Shown: piece after piece, positions 9,383-18,786 of the stretch
Position numbering within the stretch: the stretch's first letter is position 1
Layout of the letters: every line of letters starts with the position of its first letter
NCBI RefSeq assembly: GCF_001029105.3
Contig: NZ_CP011807.3
Location: 5,177,672-5,241,671 of the forward strand
Origin: Pandoraea faecigallinarum
Lineage (GTDB): Bacteria > Pseudomonadota > Gammaproteobacteria > Burkholderiales > Burkholderiaceae
Direction of reading: 5' to 3'
DNA: 64,000 nucleotides
The notes under the pieces: generated by a model
The model's database searches: none
The model's input: only the letters and a program-made list of their open reading frames with translations
Told to the model about the DNA's origin: nothing
Position numbers and translations under genes: made by a program

Positions 9383-10630
9383 ATGTCCTCCCCGTCTCCC
9401 ACGCCGGTTACCGTGCTTCGCGGCGGCAACGTGCTCGATACGGCCGCCGGCCGTCTGCTCGAACGCCACGATGTGGCGATCGCAGGCAATCGCATTACGG
9501 CGGTGAGCGCCACGCCGCTCGACATCGCAAACGCCATCGTGATCGACGTCACCGGCAAGACCGTCATGCCGGGCATGATCGACTGCCACGTGCACGTGCT
9601 TGCCTCGCATCCGAATCTCGGCACGAACGCCAGCCAGCCGAACGTGCTGACGGTGCTCAAATCGCTGCCGATCATGCAGGGCATGCTCAACCGCGGCTTC
9701 ACGACGGTGCGCGACGCCGGCGGCGCCGACTGGGCGCTGCAACAGGCCATCGAACAGGGCGTGATTCCCGGTCCGCGCATTTTCCCCTCGGGCAAAGCCC
9801 TCTCGCAGACCGGTGGTCACGGCGACTTCCGTCCGCGCAGCGATACGCTGGAGCCGTGCTCGTGCGCGTTCCGTGCGGGCGCCATCGGACGCGTGGTCGA
9901 CGGTGTCGACCCGATCCGGCTCGCCGTGCGCGAAGAGATCCAGAAGGGCGCGACGCAGATCAAGCTGATGGCCTCGGGCGGCGTGGCTTCGCCAGTCGAT
10001 CCCATCGCCAACACGCAGTACTCGGAAGACGAAATCCGCGCGGCCGTCGCGGAAGCGGAAGCCGCGCAGACGTATGTCATGGCACACGCCTACACGCCGA
10101 AGGCGATTGCGCGCGCCGTGCGCTGCGGTGTGCGCACCATCGAACACGGCAACCTGTGCGACGCCGAAACGGCGAAGCTCATGGCCGAGAAAGGCGCGTA
10201 TGTCGTGCCCACGCTGGTCACATACGACGCACTGGCCAAGGACGGCGCCTCGCTCGGCCTGCCGCCGGAGTCCGTCGCCAAGGTGGAAAGCGTGCAACGC
10301 GCGGGACGCGAGTCGCTGTCGATCTATCGCGACGCGGGCGTGAAAATGGGCTTCGGCTCGGACCTGCTCGGCGACATGCACAAGTATCAGTCCGACGAAC
10401 TCACGATTCGCGCCGAAGTGCTCGGTGCGGCCGACACGCTGCGCTCGGCAACGGTGATCGGCGCCGAGATTCTGAATCGAGCCGGCGAGCTGGGCGTCAT
10501 CGCCGCCGGCGCACTGGCCGACGTGCTCGTGGTCGACGGCAACCCGCTCGAATCGATCGACGTGCTCACCGGTCAGGGCGAAGCCATCCGCTGGGTCTTC
10601 AAGGACGGCAAGGTCGCGAAGCAGCCGTAA
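9383..10630 (+). CDS. Metal-dependent amidohydrolase, prolidase/imidazolonepropionase-like
   Basis: A 415-residue amidohydrolase-superfamily enzyme. HVHV after PGMIDC (about residues 60-70) supplies the first two metal histidines, QIKLMASGG the bridging lysine, AHAYTP and IEHGN further histidine ligands, and GFGSDLLG the catalytic aspartate. It resembles cytosolic Xaa-Pro/Xaa-Arg dipeptidases and hydantoinase-like enzymes of the subgroup. The start at 9383 has AAGGAA about 9 bases upstream and gives the usual N-terminal beta-sandwich (LRGGNVLDTAAGRLLE). It follows the MHS transporter on the same strand. The substrate is unknown; N-acyl amino acids or dipeptides are the family norm. Confidence 0.9.
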   Translation: MSSPSPTPVTVLRGGNVLDTAAGRLLERHDVAIAGNRITAVSATPLDIANAIVIDVTGKTVMPGMIDCHVHVLASHPNLGTNASQPNVLTVLKSLPIMQGMLNRGFTTVRDAGGADWALQQAIEQGVIPGPRIFPSGKALSQTGGHGDFRPRSDTLEPCSCAFRAGAIGRVVDGVDPIRLAVREEIQKGATQIKLMASGGVASPVDPIANTQYSEDEIRAAVAEAEAAQTYVMAHAYTPKAIARAVRCGVRTIEHGNLCDAETAKLMAEKGAYVVPTLVTYDALAKDGASLGLPPESVAKVESVQRAGRESLSIYRDAGVKMGFGSDLLGDMHKYQSDELTIRAEVLGAADTLRSATVIGAEILNRAGELGVIAAGALADVLVVDGNPLESIDVLTGQGEAIRWVFKDGKVAKQP

Positions 10631-10766
10631 TCGCGTGCAGTGTGGCGCCGCGACGTGCGGCACAGGCCTCGCGCGCCACTAAACGACCCGATGCGCAAAT
10701 AATTGAAGCGGTACGCAAGTTGTGGGACTAGCCTCGAAGCATGAGAGCAAAAAGCAGGCCCCCACC

Positions 10767-11939
10767 ATGATCTTCATCGCGCCTCCCGTTTCCGCCCGGC
10801 TCCCGGGTATCTCCGACATGATGGCTGCGCGCGGCCTTGCGCCCGCCGCGCCGGCCTTCCCTGTACCTGCGTCTGCGGACTGGCGCAGCGTGAGCGTCAC
10901 GCAGCAGAACGTGTCGTCGCTGACAGAAAGGGAGTCGTCCCGATGTTTGGAGGGAATCAAAACGTCTATTGTCGAGGAGTTGAAATCGATCGAGCGAAGG
11001 TGGGCGACAATGTTGAGAGCATTCGGTGAAGAGATCGACAGCACGTCGTTGCCCGACGCGTTCTCGGACGTCGACCAATATTTCGCCCATGTCGGCGCGG
11101 CGCTGCGCGAGCAAGGCGAGGACATGCTGGCGATCCGGTCGCTGCCCGCGAAACTCGAGAAGGCGATGCAACGGATTTACCGCTCCCGTCAGTTGCCGTG
11201 GGGAACATGGAAAACCGTCGGATCGCAACGGACGAACACATCGATAGAGACGCTTACGCCCAATGCCCGCGCGGCGTACGTCACGTTGTCCAACATCGAG
11301 ATGACCGTCAAAGGCATCGGGATGATGCTCGTGGCGGTGGATTGCGCGGAGACACAACACCGGGCGATCGCACGCGAAGACCCGAATGCGCCGCAGACCA
11401 TCGAGAAACGCAGGCACGTGGCGCGGGCATTTTCGACGATTGGCCGGACCCTGTTCCAAACCGCGCTTCTCGTCCATAAGTACTTGCAGCAGGCCACTGC
11501 GGCCATTCCGAGAGATCGTCGCCGATGGAAGACGAAGATCGGCATCATCGTCGCGCTTGCAACGCTCTCGGCAGCGCTCGCCGTCGCCGCGGCACTCCTG
11601 CCGCCTGCGCTTCCCGCCTTCATCGGGCTCGGCCTCGGACTCAAGTTCGGCTCGATCTTCGTCGGCATACTCGGCGCGATTCACAGCATGTTCAGCGTCA
11701 TCGGTTATTCGCGCAACCGCGGCTGGGCCGAGATATCGGGTTGCATCGAAGGCGTGCGCAACATCTATGTGGTCATCAGCACGGGCATTTGTGCCAGACA
11801 GTCGGCCGCAGGCTGGCAGGAGACGAACGGCTTCGGTCGGCGTCTGGATCGATTGACCCGCGGGATCGGGGGAGTCGAAACGATGCAGACCACCCTCGAC
11901 GAAAAGCTGTCGACGTTCACGTCCGGCCCGCCGGAATGA
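10767..11939 (+). CDS. Unrecognised protein with central hydrophobic hairpin
   Basis: A 390-residue protein I do not recognise. The N-terminal ~40 residues are Ala/Pro-rich. Residues ~60-255 are predicted mostly helical and charged with heptad-like spacing. Residues ~258-312 hold two adjacent hydrophobic segments (IGIIVALATLSAALAVAAAL, then PALPAFIGLGLGL through GILGAIHSMFSVIGY), and the C-terminal ~75 residues are helical again. Helix bundle plus central membrane hairpin is the plan of alpha-pore-forming toxins and of some type III translocators, but no diagnostic motif supports either. The start is uncertain: a GTG at 10722 would add 15 residues, and neither start has a good ribosome-binding sequence. 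A small gene follows 70 bases later on the same strand. Confidence 0.7.
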   Translation: MIFIAPPVSARLPGISDMMAARGLAPAAPAFPVPASADWRSVSVTQQNVSSLTERESSRCLEGIKTSIVEELKSIERRWATMLRAFGEEIDSTSLPDAFSDVDQYFAHVGAALREQGEDMLAIRSLPAKLEKAMQRIYRSRQLPWGTWKTVGSQRTNTSIETLTPNARAAYVTLSNIEMTVKGIGMMLVAVDCAETQHRAIAREDPNAPQTIEKRRHVARAFSTIGRTLFQTALLVHKYLQQATAAIPRDRRRWKTKIGIIVALATLSAALAVAAALLPPALPAFIGLGLGLKFGSIFVGILGAIHSMFSVIGYSRNRGWAEISGCIEGVRNIYVVISTGICARQSAAGWQETNGFGRRLDRLTRGIGGVETMQTTLDEKLSTFTSGPPE

Positions 11940-12009
11940 ACGGCCTCAAGGCGCCTGGCGCCGTCATCTTCCACCTCATTGCAATACCGCACATAGGAAA
12001 ACCACTGTC

Positions 12010-12477
12010 ATGCCAACGATTCCCCCCTCCGCCCCGATAGATATGGCCGCATCGACCGGCCGCGCATACGCGATGCGCGCAGAACTCCTGGAGCAGGAAA
12101 ATACGCTCGCATCCGGCATCGCACGCGTGCGGCAAATCTGCGCGCAACTCGCAAACGCGCTGGACATCGTGGAACGCGCCGAGCAACGGCAACGATTGGC
12201 CGCCGGTCCGAACGCCGCAAGTGGCGACACCTCGCGATTGCACGGCGCCCAGAATTTCGAAGCGGACATGCGGCGCTGCGAATCGCAGGCACCGCACGCG
12301 CCTCCTGGCGGATCGGCCCTCGTTGCGGACTCACTTCCGTCCACGGCCGCGCTGCGGGAAATTTTGAGAGAAACGAACGACCTGCTTTCCGATGCCGCCG
12401 CGTCCGATATCGCGACGCCGCACGTCGCCCCCCGGACCGATGCACAGAATGGAGACCGGAACGACACTGCCCCCTGA
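12010..12477 (+). CDS. Unrecognised small helical protein
   Basis: A 155-residue protein with no recognised family. Residues ~20-65 form one long amphipathic, coiled-coil-like helix with many Glu, Gln and Ala; the rest is Pro/Ala/Asp-rich and probably disordered, ending with a second short helix (~112-130). There is no signal peptide or membrane segment. AGGAAAA precedes the ATG. It lies 70 bases downstream of the hairpin protein and is likely co-transcribed, so a chaperone or partner role is plausible but unproven. The stop codon falls inside the left arm of a large hairpin. Confidence 0.6.
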   Translation: MPTIPPSAPIDMAASTGRAYAMRAELLEQENTLASGIARVRQICAQLANALDIVERAEQRQRLAAGPNAASGDTSRLHGAQNFEADMRRCESQAPHAPPGGSALVADSLPSTAALREILRETNDLLSDAAASDIATPHVAPRTDAQNGDRNDTAP

Positions 12478-12512
12478 GCATTGGAGGACACGCCAATCCT
12501 TCAGGGGGCAGT
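12466..12512. terminator. Long hairpin between convergent genes
   Basis: A perfect 12-bp inverted repeat (ACTGCCCCCTGA at 12466-12477, complement at 12501-12512) encloses a smaller ATTGG/CCAAT pair. It starts at the stop of the small helical protein gene and lies before the end of trpS on the other strand. There is no T-run on either side, so it may act as a transcript-end stabiliser rather than a classic terminator. Confidence 0.55.
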
Positions 12513-12582
12513 TCGTCGTGCGGACAAGGGCGCGACGGCGGTTACGGTCCGCTGCGCCTTCGGCCGTGCGTCGTGCGGTTCG

Positions 12583-13623
12583 TTACTTCTTCCAACCCGG
12601 CGTGACGAACACGGAGCGCACATCGTCGAGCGTTTGCGAGACGGTCTCGCGCGCACGTTCGGTGCCGGCGCGCAGCATGTCCCACACATAGTCCGGATGC
12701 TTCGCATACTGCTCGCGACGCTCGCGCATCGGACGCAGCATTTCCTGCAAGCGCTCTTCGAGGCGCGCCTTGACCTTCGAGTCGGCCAGGCCGCCGCGCA
12801 CGTAGTGATCCTTGAGGGCTTGCAGGCCTTCCTTGTCCTGATCGAAAGCGTCGAGGTAGGCAAACGCCACGTTGCCTTCCAGATGGCCGGGGTCTTCGAC
12901 CTTCAGGTGCAGCGGGTCGGTGTAGCACTTCTTCACGGCGGCGCGGATTTCGTCCGGCGTCGACGAGATGTTGATGACGTTGCCCAGCGACTTGCTCATC
13001 TTGGCCTTGCCGTCGATACCCGGCAGACGACCGATGGGCGGCACGAGCGCCTTCGCTTCGGTCAGGATCTCGCGATTTGCCATGCGATTCAGACGCCGTA
13101 CGATTTCGTTGGTCTGTTCGATCATCGGCAACTGGTCTTCGCCCACCGGCACCAGCGTTGCCCGGAACGCCGTGATGTCGGCGGCCTGGCTCACGGGATA
13201 CGTGAGGAAGCCGGCCGGAATATCCCGCTCGAAGTTGCGCAGGTTGATTTCCTGCTTGACGGTCGGATTGCGCTCCAGACGCGCCACGGTGACCAGGTTC
13301 AGGTAATAGAACGTGAGTTCGGTCAGTTCGGGCAGCCATGTCTGCACACAGATGGTCGTGACATCCGGGTCGATGCCGACGGCCAGATAGTCGAGTGCCA
13401 CCTCGGAGACGTTGCGGCGGACCTTGTCGCGGCCCTTGCCTTCGTCGTCGGTATTGTCGGTCAGCGCCTGAGCGTCGGCGACCAGAATGAATTGCTTGTA
13501 CTCGTGCTGGTACTCAACCCGGTTTTCCAGACTACCGACGTAATGGCCCAGATGCAGCGGGCCCGTCGGACGGTCACCCGTGAGGATCACCTTGCGATCC
13601 GCAGGCGCCTTCGAAACACTCAT
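12583..13623 (-). CDS. trpS: Tryptophanyl-tRNA synthetase
   Basis: A 346-residue class Ic aminoacyl-tRNA synthetase that charges tRNA-Trp. The HIGH-type motif [10 protein letters not shown] lies near residue 22 and the KMSKS motif ([10 protein letters not shown]) near 200. Length fits bacterial TrpS (about 330-350). The ATG at 13623 is preferred over one six codons upstream because GGAGAGG sits just ahead of it. An IS remnant ends about 180 bases upstream, so the promoter must lie in that short interval or within the remnant. Confidence 0.96.
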   Translation of the reverse strand: MSVSKAPADRKVILTGDRPTGPLHLGHYVGSLENRVEYQHEYKQFILVADAQALTDNTDDEGKGRDKVRRNVSEVALDYLAVGIDPDVTTICVQTWLPELTELTFYYLNLVTVARLERNPTVKQEINLRNFERDIPAGFLTYPVSQAADITAFRATLVPVGEDQLPMIEQTNEIVRRLNRMANREILTEAKALVPPIGRLPGIDGKAKMSKSLGNVINISSTPDEIRAAVKKCYTDPLHLKVEDPGHLEGNVAFAYLDAFDQDKEGLQALKDHYVRGGLADSKVKARLEERLQEMLRPMRERREQYAKHPDYVWDMLRAGTERARETVSQTLDDVRSVFVTPGWKK

Positions 13624-13791
13624 TTTCCTCTCCGTAATCAAGCGTCACTCCCCGAATGGTAGCGCGTCGGCCCGACGACGGTGCAGAAACCCCTCTCCCG
13701 GCGCGTTGTCCCGGCCGTCACACCGCGTGCGTCGAGTCGTGAAAAACGAAGGCCGAAGCCTCCGACGAATTTAGAAAGTCGTCGAGCTAGG

Positions 13792-14126
13792 ACCTGTTCA
13801 CACTAGCGAAGGGCTTCGACGATCAGGGCAAAGTTGATAAAGGCAATGAACATCAGTTCGAGTTTGTCGCAACGCGAGAAGAGGCGACGAAAGCCCTTCA
13901 ACCGCCGGAACAGCCGCTCGACCTCGTTGCGGCGCTTGTACATTTCCCGGTCGTACTCCCAAGGCTCGACGCGTGTGCACAACGGAGGAACAACCGGGAT
14001 GAAGCCGAGATCAAGCGCGAGTTGTCGGGTTTCGTTGCCTTCGTACGCCTTTTCCATCAGCAGGTGCAGCGGTCGATCGGCGGCCCGAGGCGTATTCAGC
14101 CTGACGTTCCCAGTCTCTACTCGCAA
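13792..14126 (-). mobile_element. IS5-family element remnant
   Basis: The left boundary is probably GACCTGTTCACAC (13792-13804), an end sequence style seen in IS5/IS427-group elements. The fragment carries only the C-terminal part of the transposase and no second inverted repeat was found before the indolepyruvate oxidoreductase gene at 14193, so the other end has been lost. Confidence 0.65.
13803..14126 (-). pseudogene. Truncated IS5-family DDE transposase (C-terminal fragment)
   Basis: A reading frame of 107 residues. From about residue 14 it reads as the last third of an IS5-type transposase: LMEKAYEGNETRQLALDLG, then PWEYDREMYKRRNEVERLFR carrying the catalytic glutamate of the DDE triad, and a C-terminal hydrophobic end (FIAFINFALIVEALR). 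The N-terminal domain and the first catalytic aspartate are absent, and the first dozen residues are unrelated sequence, so it cannot be active. It lies between trpS and the indolepyruvate oxidoreductase, both on the same strand. Confidence 0.85.
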
Positions 14127-14192
14127 CTAGAACGGCCAGATGGCTTCGCCCAACGCCCCAAGGGGGCGTCGGGAGTAGCGGATACGCGAACC

Positions 14193-17100
14193 TCAACGCG
14201 ACGTCACCACCGGAATCCCCGCCAGCGTCTTGCCGTTGCTGCGTGCGTGCGCAAGGGCCTGTTCGACGGCGTCGCCCGTGGCGGGCGCGATGCCCAGACG
14301 CCCGGCAATCGTCGCTTCGATACGCTTGGCCGCCGCGAGATTCGCCAGCTTCACATGTCCGTAGCCGCGAATCTTCGCCGGGGCTTCAGCCAGTGCGACG
14401 ACATCGGGCAGCGTATCGGTTGCGAGCACGGCCAGCGCGCGTTCCACGGTGGTGCGGTAGTCCGCGATCAACTGACGCTCCATGCGGCGCTCCAGCGTGT
14501 AGCCGAAAACGTCGAGCGCACCGCCGCGCAAACCGCGCAGCTTCGCCATGCCGCGCAGCACCGGCCACAACCACGGGCCGATGGTGACCTTCTTCGGCAC
14601 GCCGCCGTCCTTGCCGCGCGCGATGAGCGGCGGCGCCATATGGAATTCGAGACGGAAATCGCTGCCCGGCTTGCCTTCGAAGGTTTCTCCCAGCGCGTCG
14701 GTAAATGCCGTTTGCGCATACAGACGCGCGACTTCGTACTCGTCCTTGTACGCCATCAGACGCGACAACTGCGTTGCAACAGCACGCGAGAGACGGCCCG
14801 GCGCGCCGGCCACGCGCGTCTCCGCATCGGCCACCCGCTTCACGAACGCCGTGAACTGCGATGCATACGCAGCGCTCTGGTATTGCGTGAGCAGATCCAC
14901 GCGATGGGCGACGAGCGCGTCGAACGTCATGTCGTCCGCGACCGGCGCATGCACCGGTGCGTGCACGGCCCTGGCCGTCGTCTCGGTCAACGCGGCGGGG
15001 TCGTCCGCGGCCAGACGGCCGATGGCCAACGCCAGCTGGTTCATCGGCACCGCGACGTTGTTCAGTTCGATGGCGCGCTGCAGCGCGTGCAACGACACCG
15101 GCACGAGTCCCAACTGCCACGCGTAACCGAGCATGATGATGTTCGAACCCATCGTGTCGCCGAGGAAGCGCTGGGCAAGCGCCTGCGCGTCGCACGCATC
15201 GAGCTTGTCGTTACCCGCGGCGTGGCGCATCTTCTCCAGCAGCGCATCGGCGTGCAGATTCGCGTCGGGGTTCTGCACGAACGATGCGTTCGGAATCGCA
15301 TGCGTGTTGACGACCACGCGCGTGCGGTCGCGACGCACGGTTTGCAACGCGTCGGCGCTCGCACCCACGACCATGTCGCACGCGAGCAGCACATCGGCCT
15401 GCTGCGTGTCGATGCGTACCTGATTGAGCGCCTGCGGCGTGTTTGCGAAACGCACGAACGACAGCACCGCGCCGCCCTTTTGCGCGAAGCCCATGAAGTC
15501 GAGTACCGAAGCGCTCTTGCCTTCGAGGTGCGCCGCCATCGTGATGAGCGCGCCGATCGTCACGACGCCCGTGCCGCCCACACCCGTGACCATGATGTCG
15601 AACGGCGCGTCGCCCGCGAGCGCGGGCGGCTGCGGCAAGGCGTTCAGACGTCCCTCGAAAGCCGCCTGATCGAACGCGGCCGCCAGCGCCTTCTTCAACT
15701 GTGCGCCCTTCACCGAAACGAAGCTCGGGCAGAAGCCGTTCACACAGGAGAAGTCTTTGTTGCAGGACGATTGGTCGATACGACGCTTACGGCCCATGGC
15801 CGTTTCCACCGGCTCGACCGACAGGCAGTTCGACGCCACACCGCAATCGCCGCAACCTTCGCAGACGGCTTCGTTGATGAACAGCCGGCGATCCGGATTC
15901 GGGAATTCGTTTTTCTTGCGACGACGACGCTTTTCCGCCGCGCACGTCTGGTCGTAGATCAATACCGTCGCGCCGGGAATTTCGCGCAGTTCGCGCTGCA
16001 CGGCGTCGAGTTCGCTGCGGTGGTGGAACGTTGTCCCCTTCGGGAACTGCCCCTCATGGCCGACGTACTTCTGCGGCTCATCGCTCACGACCACGAGCTT
16101 CGCAATGCCTTCGGCTTCCACCTGACGCGCGATCTGCGGCACCGAAATCGAGCCGTCGACAGGCTGGCCGCCGGTCATCGCCACAGCGTCGTTGTACAGG
16201 ATCTTGTAGGTGATGTTCGCCTTCGACGCGACCGCCTGACGAATCGCCAGCAGCCCCGAGTGGAAGTACGTGCCGTCGCCCAGGTTCTGGAAGACGTGCG
16301 GACGCTTCGTGAAGTGCGAGTGCGCCGCCCAGTCCACACCCTCGCCGCCCATCTGAATCAGGCCGGTGGTATCGCGATCCATCCACGACGCCATGAAGTG
16401 GCAGCCGATGCCCGCCTGCGCGATGGACCCCTCGGGCACCTTCGTCGACGTGTTGTGCGGACAACCCGAGCAGAAATACGGCACGCGACGCACACCGTCC
16501 GCAGCGTTCGACAGGATGTCGTGGGCGACGAGATCGACCACGCGCTCACGGCGGTCCAGCATCGGGCGATGCTTCGCCAGCCACTCAGCGAACACCGGCA
16601 GCACACGCGACGGACGCAATTCGCCCAGCGCGGAGAGCAATGCGCGGCCTTCGGCATCGGTCTTGCCAAGCACGACCGGACGCGCGCCCGTCGTGCGGTT
16701 GTACAGGTACTGCTTGATTTGCTGTTCGACGACCGGACCCTTTTCCTCGATGACGAGCACTTCCTTCAGACCGGCGACGAACGTGTCAAGACGCGACATG
16801 TCCAGCGGAAACGACAGCCCCACCTTGTAGATGCGCACGCCTGCAGCCGCGAGATCGTCGACCGTGATGTCCAGACGGCGCAGCGTCTCCATCAGATCGA
16901 GGTGAGCCTTGCCGCATGTCACGATGCCGATATCGGCGCCGGGCGCGGGCGCGATCCACTTGTCGATGCTGTTCACGCGCGAGAAGGCGCGCACGGCGTC
17001 GAGCTTGTCCGCCAGACGCGCTTCGAGGGCCAGGCTGGGCAGGTCGGGCCAGCGGTTGTGCAGGCCACCGGCCGGCGCGACGTAATCGAGCGGTTCGGCC

Positions 17101-17810
17101 CAGTCCGTGCGGATCTTGTCGAGATCGACGGTGCCACGCGACTCGACCGTCTCGGAGATGGCCTTCAGCCCCGCCCAGGCGCCGGAGAACCGCGACAGCG
17201 CGTAGCCGTAGAGACCGAATTCGACTAGCTCGCCGATGTCTGCCGGATTGAGCACCGGCATGCTCCACGACATCATCGTGAAATCGCTCTGATGCGGCAT
17301 CGACGACGACACGCAACCATGATCGTCACCCGCCACGACGAGTACGCCGCCATGACGCGATGCGCCATAGGCGTTGCCGTGCTTGAGCGCGTCGCCTGCG
17401 CGATCCACACCGGGCCCCTTGCCGTACCACATGCCGAACACGCCTTCGACGGTGCGCTCGGGGTCGGCCTCCACACGCTGCGTGCCCATCACGGCCGTAC
17501 CGCCCAATTCCTCGTTGATGGCAGGCAGGAACTTGACGTTCGCCGCGTCGAGCAGCTTCTTCGCCTTCCACAGTTGCTGGTCCACGCCCCCGAGCGGCGA
17601 GCCGCGATAGCCGCTGATGAAGCCGGCGGTGTTCAGGCCGCGCGCGGCATCCAGTTGATGCTGCATGAGCAGAATGCGCACGAGCGCCTGCGTGCCGGTC
17701 AGAAAGATCTGGCCTTTGCGCGCGGTCAGGGCGTCGGAGAGCTGGTAATCGGGATGGGCCAGGGGGTTGGCCGTGGTCGTCGCAAGCGCGGCGCGCATGG
17801 GGGCATTCAT
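14193..17810 (-). CDS. Indolepyruvate ferredoxin oxidoreductase, fused subunits
   Basis: A 1205-residue enzyme oxidatively decarboxylating aryl 2-oxo acids (indolepyruvate, phenylpyruvate) to acyl-CoA with ferredoxin as acceptor. Order: an IorA-like alpha region from about residue 25, a TPP-binding core (GCHFMASWMDRDTTG and MGGEGVDWAAHS), a ferredoxin-like 4Fe-4S region with CEGCGDCG plus further cysteines (NCLSVEP, SSCNKDFSCVNGFC), then the gamma/IorB domain with VTGVGGTGVVTIG. Length agrees with the fused betaproteobacterial form (about 1190-1210). The start at 17810 has AGGAGA 8 bases upstream. It is divergent from an Lrp-type regulator, which probably makes it responsive to an aromatic or branched amino acid. 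Confidence 0.95.
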   Translation of the reverse strand: MNAPMRAALATTTANPLAHPDYQLSDALTARKGQIFLTGTQALVRILLMQHQLDAARGLNTAGFISGYRGSPLGGVDQQLWKAKKLLDAANVKFLPAINEELGGTAVMGTQRVEADPERTVEGVFGMWYGKGPGVDRAGDALKHGNAYGASRHGGVLVVAGDDHGCVSSSMPHQSDFTMMSWSMPVLNPADIGELVEFGLYGYALSRFSGAWAGLKAISETVESRGTVDLDKIRTDWAEPLDYVAPAGGLHNRWPDLPSLALEARLADKLDAVRAFSRVNSIDKWIAPAPGADIGIVTCGKAHLDLMETLRRLDITVDDLAAAGVRIYKVGLSFPLDMSRLDTFVAGLKEVLVIEEKGPVVEQQIKQYLYNRTTGARPVVLGKTDAEGRALLSALGELRPSRVLPVFAEWLAKHRPMLDRRERVVDLVAHDILSNAADGVRRVPYFCSGCPHNTSTKVPEGSIAQAGIGCHFMASWMDRDTTGLIQMGGEGVDWAAHSHFTKRPHVFQNLGDGTYFHSGLLAIRQAVASKANITYKILYNDAVAMTGGQPVDGSISVPQIARQVEAEGIAKLVVVSDEPQKYVGHEGQFPKGTTFHHRSELDAVQRELREIPGATVLIYDQTCAAEKRRRRKKNEFPNPDRRLFINEAVCEGCGDCGVASNCLSVEPVETAMGRKRRIDQSSCNKDFSCVNGFCPSFVSVKGAQLKKALAAAFDQAAFEGRLNALPQPPALAGDAPFDIMVTGVGGTGVVTIGALITMAAHLEGKSASVLDFMGFAQKGGAVLSFVRFANTPQALNQVRIDTQQADVLLACDMVVGASADALQTVRRDRTRVVVNTHAIPNASFVQNPDANLHADALLEKMRHAAGNDKLDACDAQALAQRFLGDTMGSNIIMLGYAWQLGLVPVSLHALQRAIELNNVAVPMNQLALAIGRLAADDPAALTETTARAVHAPVHAPVADDMTFDALVAHRVDLLTQYQSAAYASQFTAFVKRVADAETRVAGAPGRLSRAVATQLSRLMAYKDEYEVARLYAQTAFTDALGETFEGKPGSDFRLEFHMAPPLIARGKDGGVPKKVTIGPWLWPVLRGMAKLRGLRGGALDVFGYTLERRMERQLIADYRTTVERALAVLATDTLPDVVALAEAPAKIRGYGHVKLANLAAAKRIEATIAGRLGIAPATGDAVEQALAHARSNGKTLAGIPVVTSR

Positions 17811-18037
17811 TGGGTATCTCCTGATCCCCGCGCCGGCCTGTCGCGCTGTCGTCGTGTCGACCTGCCGGCGGTGCTGCGGGGGCATGTGTTCTGTTCGTCT
17901 CGACGCGAGTACGCATAGAACGTTGACGCGTCGGTTATGCAAGCAGTGTATGGGGAGGCAGGAGAAAGATTTTTACTATTTCACTCGTTTGAGCGCACAA
18001 TAAGAAACGTTTATTTCGAAAAAGGCGGTTTCCGGAA
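17811..18037. promoter_or_regulatory. Divergent promoter region between indolepyruvate oxidoreductase and Lrp
   Basis: 227 bases; the 100 bases nearest the Lrp gene are distinctly AT-rich against the GC-rich background. A perfect AAACGTTT palindrome (18005-18012) flanked by AATAAG and ATTTCG lies just upstream of the regulator start, a plausible Lrp/AsnC site. No clear -35/-10 pair was assigned. Confidence 0.4.
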
Positions 18038-18499
18038 ATGGAATTACTCGATAACTTCGCGCGTCAGATTTTGCGTTTGTTACAGATCGATTCACGCCGC
18101 TCGGCGCAGGAACTGTCCGAAAACGTTGGCCTCTCGGCCACACCGTGCTGGCGCCGGATCAAGGACATGGAGCAAAGCGGCGTGATCCAGCGCTACACGG
18201 TGCTGCTCGACCGCGAAAAGCTCGGGCTGCATGTGTGTGCGCTGGCCCACGTGCAACTCACGCGGCACACGGAGGGGGGCACCGAGCAGTTCGAGCGGGA
18301 AATTCGCTCGTGCCCCGAAGTGACCGAGTGTTACAGCACCACCGGCGAGGCGGATTACATCCTCAAGATCGTGGCCCCGGACATCAAGGCCTACGACGCG
18401 TTTCTGCACGAACACATCTTCCGCCTGCCCGCGGTTTCCAACGTCAAGACGAGCGTGGTGCTGCGAGAGATCAAGTTCGATACGAGCCTGCCGATCTGA
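18038..18499 (+). CDS. Lrp/AsnC-family transcriptional regulator
   Basis: A 153-residue feast/famine-type regulator: an N-terminal HTH (residues ~1-60, with SAQELSENVGLSATPCWRRI) and an AsnC-type ligand-binding RAM domain (~65-150, with CPEVTECYSTTGEADYILKI). Divergent from indolepyruvate ferredoxin oxidoreductase, it is the obvious regulator of that gene, with an aromatic or branched amino acid as likely effector. This pairing is inference from position. Confidence 0.92.
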   Translation: MELLDNFARQILRLLQIDSRRSAQELSENVGLSATPCWRRIKDMEQSGVIQRYTVLLDREKLGLHVCALAHVQLTRHTEGGTEQFEREIRSCPEVTECYSTTGEADYILKIVAPDIKAYDAFLHEHIFRLPAVSNVKTSVVLREIKFDTSLPI

Positions 18500-18786
18500 C
18501 GGCGGGCGCCGGTGTCGCTCCGAGCGCAAATAGGACGACGCCCATTTCAATTGCGAGGCATTCGCCCAATAATGCGAACCGCAGCGTCGTCAATCAACGC
18601 GGCAATCACCGCCCCCGCTTTGTTTTCTTCCTGCCGCGTAATCGAACACCTTCGGCTGCGGCGCCCGTATCTTTCTCGATGGCGGGGTCAAACCAGCGAC
18701 CGCGATTTTGCGAGCGTGCATCAGCATGGGTGCCACCTCGCGTATCGCGAATACGGCGAAGATATCTTTACCGACGAGAAGCAGAA

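Noticed and set aside
12466..12512. Hairpin as transposon end
   Set aside because: No transposase or target duplication nearby; it sits exactly at two convergent gene ends, fitting a transcript-end structure.
14022..17228. A 1068-residue open frame on the plus strand
   Set aside because: It is antisense to the indolepyruvate oxidoreductase; Arg/His/Gln-rich composition is the shadow of a GC-rich gene.
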